A program made the position numbers and the translations under genes. Below are positions 54,401 to 64,000 of a DNA stretch of 64,000 nt, in pieces. This stretch comes from Ischnura elegans (taxonomy: Eukaryota > Arthropoda > Insecta > Odonata > Coenagrionidae). The stretch covers positions 134,726,198 to 134,790,197 of the forward strand of contig NC_060246.1 of NCBI RefSeq assembly GCF_921293095.1, written 5' to 3'. Each line of letters starts with the position of its first letter. Positions within the stretch are counted from its first letter, which is position 1. The notes under the pieces were generated by a model. The model saw only the letters and a list, made by a program, of their open reading frames with translations. It had not been told where the DNA came from and did not search any database.

Positions 54401-56429
54401 CCTATCTCTTTTTTACTTGCACCTCCTTCCAACGCCATTGTTCGGTCCCGATGGGAAATTCGCCCACGCTCCTCCGACCGACTTAACTCCAAAGGGGCCA
54501 AAAGGGCAATGAGTACAGGGTCTAAGGGCTTTAAGGATTTCGAAGAGGATTTACAAACGCCACGGCCGCAAGGTTAAATTTTTTTTCCTAATTTTATGGC
54601 ATAGGGTTCGGCTGGTAGGCCTTACGAAGCTCTGGATAGCTCTGAATTAGGTCTCACCGACGCGTAAAATTATCAGGTACTATGCACAAAAGTCACGTAA
54701 AACGGAGGAAAATAGGACAGAGAACTAATAAAATAGCGTAAAATCACGTAGAAATACTGCTCACAAATGTCCAAACGAGCATATAACTTTGAAAGTCTTA
54801 AAGTCATTTACTGTAGAACATGTAAACAAAAAACTACAACTAGTAGAGCATGCACCGTAGAATGTGAACTACACAAAAAACTGCAGCTAGTAGAATATGT
54901 ATCCCTGACTTGCTTTGATAAGCTTTCAACAGACAGTTTATACTATCACCTATCTATATTTCGCCAGAGATTCGGGAACTAAGAACTTTCATGATATGTC
55001 TGAAAAAAACACTGCAATAAATTATTAAAGAAAAATAGTCCTTATCTATACGATATTTTAAAAATTAGTGGACAATAGAAATATAATGTTTCAGAAATCA
55101 TTAGTGGGGAATGAATAACTTAAATTTCGATAGTAGAGTCATCACACTCAGTACACTACAGAGGGCCAATAAATGCGAAAAATTTTAGATATCTAGTTTA
55201 AAAATCTCGTGGAACAGTCTCTTTCACTTTTTTTAACAAATACATGCACGTCGAATAGATGCTAAAATATTTTCTATCGCGTAATTTTAATAGCATCAAT
55301 TAAATAAAAGTTTTAATATGCTATAATTAGATTCTATATTTCAGTTATGGCCTGAATTCAATTCTTCGTTGAATAGGGTCTCCGCTAAAAATAGTCCATT
55401 AGCTATGTTTATATTATTTTAATACATATTTATTTTTTTAAATGATTATTTCTTAAGAACAATGTGGGAAATTATTTCAGTCCAATATTGTCCTTCCCTC
55501 AGTCCCCTAAAACCTACATTGTGAACCCCTTGTATTATGAGGCTAACAAAATCAGATTTTTCTCTATCTTTTAGTTCATTATTCATTCCATTGAAGCATT
55601 CCCTCCGTACAAGAACACTCCATGTTGACTGTACTTGAAAACAAAAACTATGCTTGCATAGAAAGAATACTCCTACATCACTTAAACGCGCTCGTCACAT
55701 TTTTCTGTCCTGATCTCAATTCCAACATCTCCTCATCCGAGAGATATCCTCATCTATATGGTCGATGGTAACTTCGGTTTTCACAGAGCATGATTCGCAA
55801 GCTTCATCCCTGTTACAGACACTTCATGCCAGCCGAGGCCTATTCACGTATGAGATTGCGCATTCTCCCGCATACTACCCACTGTAAAGGGTTCCCCTTT
55901 CCGATGGGCCGACCACAGAGCATGCTCGTGGAGGACAAAGGGAAAGAGGTCATTGAAACGGTGCCGCAGACGACGGAGGATTAATAATCGATAATGCAGG
56001 AATTTCCTTCAATTCCTATCCTTTGCCGCTGGAATGGAGACTGGAATCAATCAAAGGATCAATGAGGATCTCTCGAAGTGTTCAGTCCTATTTCATTCGG
56101 AACATGTAGGGATTCTTTTTCTGCCCACCTCACGATTAACAGACATAATTTACCATCTATTTTCAGTTGCCACCAATTACGAAGCGAAATAAACGAATTT
56201 TGCAAGTAAATGATATCGGAATGCTGTGAATTTGGAGCATGCAATCACAAATATTTCGATACTATTCGAAAACTATTCATTTCACCAACTTCTTCTGAAA
56301 TGCTTATGAAAAGAAGGCGCTCACTAATAGGAAAGAGATAATGAGAGGTTCATTACGAGAGAATGGAAAGAAAAGCCTGCTGAAGAATATGAATAAAAAG
56401 TGGCGCTTTGCGGTGCGGAAAAGTGTAGA
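54401..56429. other. No supported gene
   Basis: Mostly AT-rich. The frames at 54767-54982 and 55790-55984 have no recognised domain. Confidence 0.4.
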
Positions 56430-56640
56430 AATAGGAGGGAGGACGAGAAAACACTGGAGGCGTTCATGATGAGGGTATGGGGGAAATTGTAGAGAGTAAG
56501 GTGGACGGGGAGGAGGAGGATCGACGAAGTGCTGGACATGGTGGGTGAGAAAAGTAAACTTAAGGATGAATTACGGAGGAGACAGAAGGATTGGATGAAG
56601 CGAGAACGGAGGGGAATTCAAAATCCATTCTAAAAGGAAA
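56430..56640 (+). pseudogene. LINE fragment (same RTE/CR1-like family), copy 4
   Basis: The plus strand reads L-E-A-F-M-M-R-V-W-G-K-L, a stop, then R-V-R-W-T-G-R-R-R-I-D-E-V-L-D-M-V-G and D-E-L-R-R-R-Q-K-D-W-M. This corresponds to the E-A-F-E-M-W-x-x-R and T-N-E-E-V-L region just upstream of the C-terminal pieces at 48 and 53 kb. Both ends are truncated. Confidence 0.5.
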
Positions 56641-59600
56641 AAATGTTTGTTTAGCGAGAGGAAAGAAGGAAGAAAATATAATCTATGAATATAAAAAAGT
56701 AAATGGACCTTTTTCTGGATTGAAGAGGATAGTCCAATTTCGGAAAGGGGACAGGCTGCTCTAATCCATACATGTTCCGCGTAAACCTACCACAACCGGT
56801 AGAATACTTCAGAAAACATAGTTTTTATGATCCAAAAGGCAACATGAAACATGTACTGAAAAATTAAATCAATATTTTCATGGGTGGATTGAAAAAATTC
56901 TGAGTTTACTGTGAGCAATCGCGGACCTCTTTCAATTAAAACACGACGGTCCCTGAAATTTTCCATTTTCTTCTTTTCATTAATTTATATTTTCATATTC
57001 CCTAATTCTTCATAATTCTCCTTTTTATATTCCGTTTAAATTCTGTTTGGCGATATATTCCAACATTCCTTACCGTACCTTGAAGTGCCTCATGGGATAA
57101 GCGGTGAAACTCGTTTAATCATTGAATATTTATAGCTTCATTCTCCATATAACTGAAGATGAAATTTAACAAAAAATATATGAGTTTGAATGTGCAATAT
57201 AAAGAATAAAATACTGAGTTTTAAGCAGAATATTTAAAAAAAACTGCAACGGGTAGGAAGTCTTATAGCAATCTCAAAAGCAAATTTAGGATTTATTTTA
57301 AATTTGCATAATTACCAATGAAGCTCGAAAATCTAACATAAAATATGACATCGCTCTCGGCGTTAATTCACTAGTATATTTAAGATATATGCAACACCTT
57401 AAATGAAAAAAATGTTTTAAACACGCAGCGTTAAACGTTTTTGGGAATATTTATCCAGTGACAACCAAAAAAGCTGTTAATTCAGATGGATCACGATCAA
57501 AACTGCACAGTCAGATTCCCTCTAAAAATTCCCACGTCCCGGGTATGCTGTGTTTCGCAAGAAATAACGCGTAGGCAGTTTTATAGGAGCAGAATTCAGC
57601 AGCAATATCAGAGGATAAAATGAAACGATTTGTCGAGTCAGTTATGCTCAGGTATAAAATCTCATCAACAGGTAGGATTCTTTATTCTTCCTTGACGGAG
57701 CGGTCTTGATGATGGGTGACGACAATCAAGTTATCACTTGTCTGCGGTTCGATAGAATATCCACAAGGCATAAAATTTATTTATTTTTTCAGGTTTTCAA
57801 TTACAAAGGATGGAATAGCGTGAGCATGAACACAGAGATTGAGTATCTCCAGAGATAGAGAATATTAAGGTAGAAGTAAAGATATCTGATTAAATCTCAT
57901 TTAAAATATTTCACTTGTTGCAAAACGAGTGAAGGCAAAATTCACAATATCTTAATTAAATCTATTGAAATAGAAGTGAACGTACACAGAATGTAGAATG
58001 CATAGCTAAAGATGAAAAACCATATAAAATCTTAATGCTAATGTTTCATTTCATGATTCAACGTTTTATGACATTCAACTTTCTGATACCAAATAATTTA
58101 CTTGGTTATATAATAATTTGATAAAAGAATCATTTATCTACAAATATTATTTAAAAATCCATAAAAATCGTGCTAAATATTTTCCACTTGCATTTTCCAT
58201 TTTGGCACATCATACATATTCTGCAATGAGGGAAAGCCATATGAAATACCAATTAAACTAAAAAAAATACATTAAAAGCATTTCAATGAGTCAGTATATC
58301 TTGTAATATTAATATCTTATTAATCTGCAAATTCCCACCTCTTCTGGTTCTATGCACAGTGATATTTAGTTACTGCTGATATAATAATGTAAAATACTTT
58401 TCACTGTGATGAATGCTTTCAGTAAGGAAGCAGATTCTGTGAGTTGGGACAAGAATTAAATCCATCAGGTCATTTTACACACATTGCCCATAAAATTCAC
58501 ATAATCGTGAATTTAATTATCAAATTACAATACTTTTGTGGGAGAAAATGCATATTATAAGCATATATAGTTACTGAGTAGTCCCGTTGAACAAACTATA
58601 ATCTCTCAGGGTCTCAGGTTTCGATGAAGATGAATGTATAAATATGAACTTTTTGATTCTCAAAAGCCTATGCCAAATCATTTATGTGTATTATAAATAG
58701 TTTATATAAATATTAAATATTATTATGCGTATCATGGGTTTATTATTATAGAGAATCGCAAATGGTATTTTTTGAGGATCTATACTCGAATCTATAGATT
58801 TTCCCCGATTGCATACAAAAAAATTCAGCGAAAGAGAAGTATCATAAGAGGTATAGGGTATATACATTATGCATGATGAAATTCCAGAAAAAACTAATTC
58901 TTTCATGAATTTTAGCCTTGAATAAATTTGGATGGACCTAGATCATACCTAGATGAAACCGACTTGCAGCACGGAATTAATACGAAATTTGCCCATCTGT
59001 TAACTCTCTCATAACATTCATTGAATAAAGTCGTTTTACTGATGCTTTATACCCGTAAAATGACTGCCTTTCCATGCATATTTCCTCACAAATGTAAGCG
59101 ACAGGATAGGTGAACATTAATACGGAAACCTGACAACTGTCCGCTGCATGCATGAAAATGTCCTCTGTGTGACCGCAGTGGTCTCTATTCTGGGCAGGGG
59201 CCCAGCCAAGGGTTGTGCAAAGGGCCTCGTTCGTTATACCGTGCGGAACACCATGTATTCAGAAGTTACTCAAAAGAATAGCCCGTTAACATATTTATAG
59301 GATTATAATTCGTATGGGTTTTGCTTCAAAGTAATAATTCCGGTAAATAAAATCATTAGTTTACCCACTTCCACCCACAGTAGACAGATGGCCAAATACT
59401 GTCATTCTGAGTATATGAGGCTCTACAAGAAAACCAGCACTTATTTCTGATTTCATGTTGCCACAAATATGTTGCTGAAGCTTGCAATGGCTTAATCCAA
59501 TTATTAGTTTATTTTTTAATCCCGTCGAAATAAGCCCACTGACGGAAAGAGATGGATGAGAAACGGAAATTCAATCTGGACGACTATTTTATGCAAATTG

Positions 59601-59825
59601 CATGCAAGTGTCATGCAAGGAAACAGAAAATCGCGATGCATAGGTTACTTTAAATTTGCTTTATCCAAAAAATATACTTTCCCTGAGTATTCATCCTTTC
59701 CATCAAGACAACACGTATAAAATTGATCAACATTAGCATCTGACGTTGTCACCACTCAGTGTAGCTACCATGTGGGTACGGATCATTCTGAAGAAACAAG
59801 TTAATGTGTCATAAAAATATTTCAC
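56641..59825. other. AT-rich, no gene seen
   Basis: No coding, RNA or transposon end is recognised. A moderately GC-rich piece at about 59150-59250 is unexplained. Confidence 0.45.
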
Positions 59826-60198
59826 TGTTGATGAAATCTTCACGGGAAATCAGCCGGGTAAGGATGGACATTGCTGCTAACGTTTCAATGGCCTTCTCTG
59901 CCATCGTCTTCGGAAGAATGATGGACCTGGTGATTGCCGGGCTTATATACACCGTTGGGGAGGTCAAGTCGACTGTGATTGGTCAGTTTTTGAGGTTTCT
60001 TTCCTCCTCTCAGCTTACTCATTCTTTTTGTCATGGGGTTCCACGATTTAACTCCCTTAACGGTGTATATAAGCCCGGCAATAACCAGGTCCATCATTCG
60101 CCCTTAAGACGATGGCAGAGAAGGCCATCGAAGCGTTGGCAGAATTTTTCCTATGTCCATCCTTACCCGGCTGATTTCCCGCGAAGATTTTATCAACA
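59826..60198. mobile_element. Fold-back of two Penelope-like termini with TATA-like and hammerhead-like motifs
   Basis: Arms 59826-59960 and 60054-60198 are inverse complements with several small indels. Each arm, read outward, starts with CTTATATACACC inverted as GGTGTATATAAGCCCGGCAA. It then has CCAGGTCCATCATTC, GACGATGGCAGAGAAGGCCA, GAAACG/GAAGCG and the coding block L-T-R-L-I-S-R-E-D-F. The hairpin GATGGC/GCCATC followed by GAA-CG keeps the hammerhead-like layout, but the CUGA half reads AAGA. The TATATA box faces outward on both arms, so each arm looks like a promoter-bearing terminal repeat. Confidence 0.6.
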
Positions 60199-60281
60199 GC
60201 ATTCGCCGGGAAAGCACCAAATCCTTCTTCAATATTTCGCTGGACTGGCTGGATTCCCAGCTTCAAAACAAGTACGAGTAG
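60153..60281 (+). CDS. Short ORF downstream of the hammerhead-like motif (retroelement ORF start)
   Basis: The 42-codon frame M-S-I-L-T-R-L-I-S-R-E-D-F-I-N-S-I continues to S-L-D-W-L-D-S-Q-L-Q-N-K-Y-E and then a stop. Its start matches the L-T-R-x-E-x-R-E-x-F motif that follows the hammerhead-like core in four other copies in the window, so it is probably the N-terminus of a Penelope-like ORF or a conserved leader peptide. The frame is open here although the element is truncated. Function is unknown. Confidence 0.4.
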   Translation: MSILTRLISREDFINSIRRESTKSFFNISLDWLDSQLQNKYE

Positions 60282-61551
60282 TTAGCCCAAAGCAATTTTT
60301 CCGTCCACATAGGATAACTATACAATATCTGTCAATTCACACTCATAAGAAGGCCATAACCAATAGAATGCAGAATTTAAACTCATAATTATCATAATAC
60401 TAGCAAAAATCTTGCACTTCAACATTACATTTCGCATAAATCGTATCAAGCCACACCAAAACAGACACAGGTTCCTGACAGGACCCGTTTTCATTTAATA
60501 TTGATGAAAATTGTCACTGTGGTATTTTTGTTCTTTACTATCCATAAATCATAAAATATATTTTTGATGTGCTTAAGTGAATAAAGTGGCAAGAATTATA
60601 GAGTCCACATCTCCGGAAAAGAATCAGTGAAATTTATTTCCTATTAAAAATAAATCTATTTTAGTATAAAAAATTAAAGCAAGTCTTTTTATCTTAAAAC
60701 TGGGAAATAAAATCAATTCGTCTTATATTTAATGATTTTTTTCCGATTTTCAATTGATTTTGAGGAAATGATTCCAATTTCCCAAAATTTTATTAGAATT
60801 CTGATTACCAATGCAATAGATCTCTTTGCTAACGCAAAAATGAATTGCTAACGCAATCATTACGTATGATAATTGTTCACATGCGTTGCCACAGTGGATC
60901 AAAAATCCTAGAAGATAATTCAGTTATCGCAATTTAAAACTAATTGTAAGCGTTCAAATTTCCCGAAGTCGTATTTCATCCAATACCATTACCGGATATC
61001 TGTGGTCATGTAACACCATTCAATACCTTAGATAGCCCACGATCGCGAAGGTATTGGGACGTTGGTTGTTGTGATCGCCATCGCTGCGTTGATGACACAC
61101 TTCCCTCCTTGGATGCACTTTTTCTCAAATCGCCGAAAAACACAAAAAATCCTTCCCACGAGCGTGCAACAGCGATCGATGAAGCCTAAAATTGTGACTT
61201 TTATTTTTTTCAAGCCCAAAGATCGTCTTTAATAAACTTCCTCCATCGCCTGCTGACACGCTAGCAGATCAATCTTTAGGACAAACTTCACGAAGCGATA
61301 GATGTTTTCAAAGATCTGAATACCTACGAATAAGAACGCATTTGCAGGTGATTTAAAACTTATTCCGTGTAAAATAAATTTGAAGGCTATGCAAAAGAGC
61401 TGTTAGGCGAAGAATAGAGTACATAAAGTCGTTAACATTTTCAGACTAATCCTACGATCTTAGAAAGAACTAATCCTATGGTAACATTTGACCAAAATAC
61501 TATCCTTCGTTGAGCGTATTTGGAAGTCGCATAGAGCGTGGAATTAATATG
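60282..61551. other. AT-rich, no supported gene
   Basis: The 63-codon minus-strand frame at 61028-61219 has no recognised domain. Confidence 0.4.
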
Positions 61552-61582
61552 CACTAGCGGTCCAAAGTTTTCGATCACCTAT
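61552..61582 (+). repeat. Tc1 left terminal inverted repeat
   Basis: 31 bp, matching 63052-63082 in inverse with two mismatches (positions 6 and 12 of the repeat). Confidence 0.9.
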
Positions 61583-61689
61583 GCACAAGAATATATCTTT
61601 ATTTCAATGTAAAAACACATCGTAAAAACTAAATAGACCTATAAAATATATATTTCCTCTATCTATCATTAAGTGCAATACAATATGGT

Positions 61690-62737
61690 TTATATTTTAG
61701 CCTCTTCAAAGTATCCACCCTTTGCTCTCAGAGCAGCTGTACAAACTCTTGAAATTCTGGAAATAAGATTTTGTAGTGTTTGTTCAGATATTGCAGTCCA
61801 ACAGCTCTGTAAATTATTCCAGAGCTCTTCAAAATTGGATGACCTCAGTTTTCGGACCTCCCTGCCAAATTCATCCCGTAACAGTTCAATGGGATTTAAG
61901 TCTGGTGACTGACTTGGCCAAATCATATTTTTCAGTTACCCACATTTCTCCTTTCTATTCACATACCCTCTACACAACTTACAAGAATGCTCGGGGTCAT
62001 TGTCCTGCTGCAGAACAAACCCACAACCAATATTAAGCCTCTTGCCAGATGGAACTGCATTGTTCATCAGTATCCTGTGATATCCTTCCTTCTTTAATGT
62101 TCCATTAATTCGCACCAGGTCACCGAATTTATCACCCGCAAAACATCCCCACACCATTACTGACCCTCCACAATGCATCACCGTAGGTTTCGCACATTGA
62201 ATCTTGATACGTTCTCCACGAAGTCGACGAACAAACATTCAACGATGGCTCCCAAATACTTCAAACTTCAATTCATCCATGATTAACTCCTTGAACCATT
62301 GCTTCACGCTCCAGTTCTTACGTTGTTGTGCCCACTGCATTCCTATCACCTTGTTTTGTGTCCATAATAAAGGTAATTTGGCCGCTATGCATCCCTTTAA
62401 ACCTTGTTCACGAAGACGGCGTTGCACTGTTGAGACAGAGATTGGAGCTGCTCGCATTTTATTGACCACCTCGCGAATGTCAGGTGTCGTACGAGTCCTC
62501 TGACGTTTACTCTGTACATACATGAACAGATCTTCCCTGTATGATGTTGCACGGGGTCTTCCAGATCGCGAAACACTTGCATTGGCACCGGTTTGCTTGA
62601 ACCGCTGCAATGTATACACCACTGTAGATTGGGGCTACGCTAACTTTTGCTGCTATTGTCCCACTAGAATAGCCTTCGTGGTGCAGAGTTAAATTACAGC
62701 CCATTTTTTTAGTTCCAATCTCCTGCCTCCGTCCCAT
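61690..62737 (-). pseudogene. Tc1/mariner DD34E transposase pseudogene
   Basis: The start M-G-R-R-Q-E-I-G at 62737 is typical of Tc1 transposases, which bind the terminal repeats through a paired helix-turn-helix and cut at TA. The N-terminal helix-turn-helix (L-T-L-H-H-E-G-Y-S-S-G-T-I-A-A-K-V-S-V) is followed by a frameshift at about 62625-62640. The frame then resumes with R-F-K-Q-T-G and the G-R-P-R hook. The first catalytic D is in I-M-D-E-L-K-F. An in-frame TGA replaces the codon after F-G-S-H-R (62239-62241), consistent with CGA to TGA. The second D is in Q-Q-D-N-D-P-E-H. A TAA interrupts just before M-I-W-P-S-Q-S-P-D-L-N-P-I-E, which holds the third acidic residue. All three catalytic acids survive; length and order are standard. 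It is dead because of the breaks only. Confidence 0.9.
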
Positions 62738-63051
62738 TCGAAGGTAATATGGTATGCACCTGATCAGATACACAAACACACTGCTAGCAGCATATAGTGT
62801 ACTGAAAAATAATGAGAACTGCTTGCTAGACCGACAGCTGAAGGAATGAGGCCCATTTGTGTGGACACGTGGTAATGACACGTCAGTGTTGTAGTGGTTT
62901 CTCATCAGCGACTCTACATAAGGAGAACCGGTCGAATACACAATAGATTCGTTCCGTCTTTGCATGTTTATGCTTGTTTTATAATCAGAACAGGGCTATG
63001 ATACATTGTTTAAACCTAAATCTCTTTTTTAACCACAAATCCATAGTTGTG

Positions 63052-63082
63052 ATAGGTGATCGAAAACTTTTGACCGGTAGTG
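63052..63082 (-). repeat. Tc1 right terminal inverted repeat
   Basis: This is the partner of 61552-61582. TA at 63083-63084 is the right target-site base pair. Confidence 0.9.
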
Positions 63083-63084
63083 TA

Positions 63085-64000
63085 TGCACTTCATATTGAC
63101 ATCCAAGAAAGGGCTTTACCCGTATTGTATACGGTGAAAATATGGACGTAATATTACTTCCAATTTTGAATTAAACATCATAAGCAGCATTTTTTGTAAT
63201 TGGCATTATTTCAAAATCTAATTAACGTTGAAAATCAAAACATTCAATCAAATGAGTAATTTTTCAACGTTTTCTAAACTTTGAGTGATCGGCTGCAAAA
63301 ATGACCGTTCTTATTCGGAGGGAGGCATGAAAAAGTTATTGACGTCGATCGACGCTCATGTTCAATGGAATTAGTCTCTAATTTATAGTAGTCACCTCTT
63401 TCTTTGCTTTCGCATTGGGCTGGACTGGGAAGTCTCATGACGTCACGAATGCTTGAAGTGGGCAAATTTTTTTTTGCAAATAAATCTTTTACAAGGAAAT
63501 AGCTGAACACAGAAATAAATATCCGCCAAAAATCTATGTTATAATTTATATCCCGATTCCTTGTATTTGACCTTGATCCTTTTTCACAATATATGCCTCT
63601 ATTTTCGTTCTTTATGATTTCCAATGTGTCCATTCATCGAGAAAGAGAAAATGGAGCCAATGGTAAAATTTCAGGTGAGCATTATAAGAAAAAAGAAAAC
63701 GGATTTTAGGTCTCGAAGAGGGGATCGCCGAGAACGGAAAGACTAATAAGCTATAAATGACACGAAAAAAATAAAAGAAAAATTTCACGCGAAAAAAATA
63801 TCTCGACCAAAATGTGCAAATAGTAAGGGAATAATGAATTTACTCTACCGGAAATTATAAATGTTGAGCATATGGGGAATTTCCTTAAACAGTCACTTCT
63901 TGAGTGGTCAGTAGTGAAGTGGTGGAAATAAGTCCAAGAATCAGATGAAATATTAGCAACCAATATAGACACTACGTTGACAGCTTAGCAAATTAACTGA
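63085..64000. other. AT-rich end of window, no gene seen
   Basis: Minus-strand frames at 63274-63633 and 63751-63972 have no recognised domain. A CRE octamer lies at 63438-63445. Confidence 0.4.

Larger units (their letters stand above)
61552..63082 (-). mobile_element. Tc1-type DNA transposon, full length, inactive
   Basis: The 31-bp ends are CACTAGCGGTCCAAAGTTTT (61552 on) and, on the other strand, CACTACCGGTCAAAAGTTTT (63082 inward), both continuing CGATCACCTAT; 29 of 31 positions agree. TA follows the right end, and TG stands at the left, a likely decayed TA target duplication. At 1531 bp it has the usual Tc1 length. The transposase gene is on the minus strand and carries one frameshift and two nonsense changes. 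Confidence 0.92.

Noticed and set aside
61673..62503. Plus-strand open frames within the Tc1 element
   Set aside because: Antisense shadows of the minus-strand transposase.

Overview
This window looks like AT-rich nuclear DNA from an arthropod, probably an insect-like lineage. It is eukaryotic: there are degenerate non-LTR retrotransposon 3' ends with simple-repeat tails, a Tc1-type DD34E transposon, a THAP-domain element, a tRNA-derived SINE, a nuclear tRNA gene with internal A and B boxes and an oligo-T stop, many microsatellites, and no dense coding. I cannot name the species. No exon of a recognisable host protein-coding gene could be supported on either strand. The window is best read as intergenic or deep intronic sequence filled with dead transposable elements around one apparently intact tRNA-Arg(UCG) gene.

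Layout. 0.6-0.85 kb: hAT-type MITE. 1.3-4.6 kb: a retroelement coding fragment split by a 2846-bp DNA transposon with 178-bp inverted ends and a broken transposase of the HWDGKLL type. 6-9 kb: a LINE 3' end, paired palindromes and the tRNA gene. 12.1-12.6 kb: a GC-rich island with E-box and CRE motifs. 14.2 kb: a 236-bp MITE. 17.3-19.1 kb: a cluster of TGACGTCA sites and a second GC-rich stretch. 19-25.5 kb: a nested complex, in which inverted Penelope-like fragments flank a LINE 3' end that is split by a 4.66-kb element carrying a THAP-domain pseudogene and a 271-bp tandem array; a minus-strand LINE with a restriction-like endonuclease follows. 31-33.9 kb: piggyBac-like remnants. 35-37.3 kb: a fold-back, a SINE, a LINE scrap, and a perfect 96-bp-arm palindrome. 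40.8, 54.3 and 59.8 kb: further Penelope-like terminal pieces. 44.6-45.6 kb: a 5'-truncated CR1/L2-type LINE. 36.3, 47.9, 53.0 and 56.4 kb: pieces of one RTE/CR1-like LINE family. 61.5-63.1 kb: a full-length but dead Tc1 element.

The most interesting thread is a recurrent structure: a hammerhead-ribozyme-like core (CUGANGA, a hairpin, then GAAAC-GU) followed by a short coding motif resembling L-T-R-x-E-x-R-E-x-F. It appears in several diverged families and often as inverted pairs. This fits the known presence of hammerhead motifs in Penelope-like retroelements. The best copy, at 37.2 kb, sits in a perfect palindrome flanked by a 13-bp target-site duplication, and a related empty site lies 0.25 kb away.
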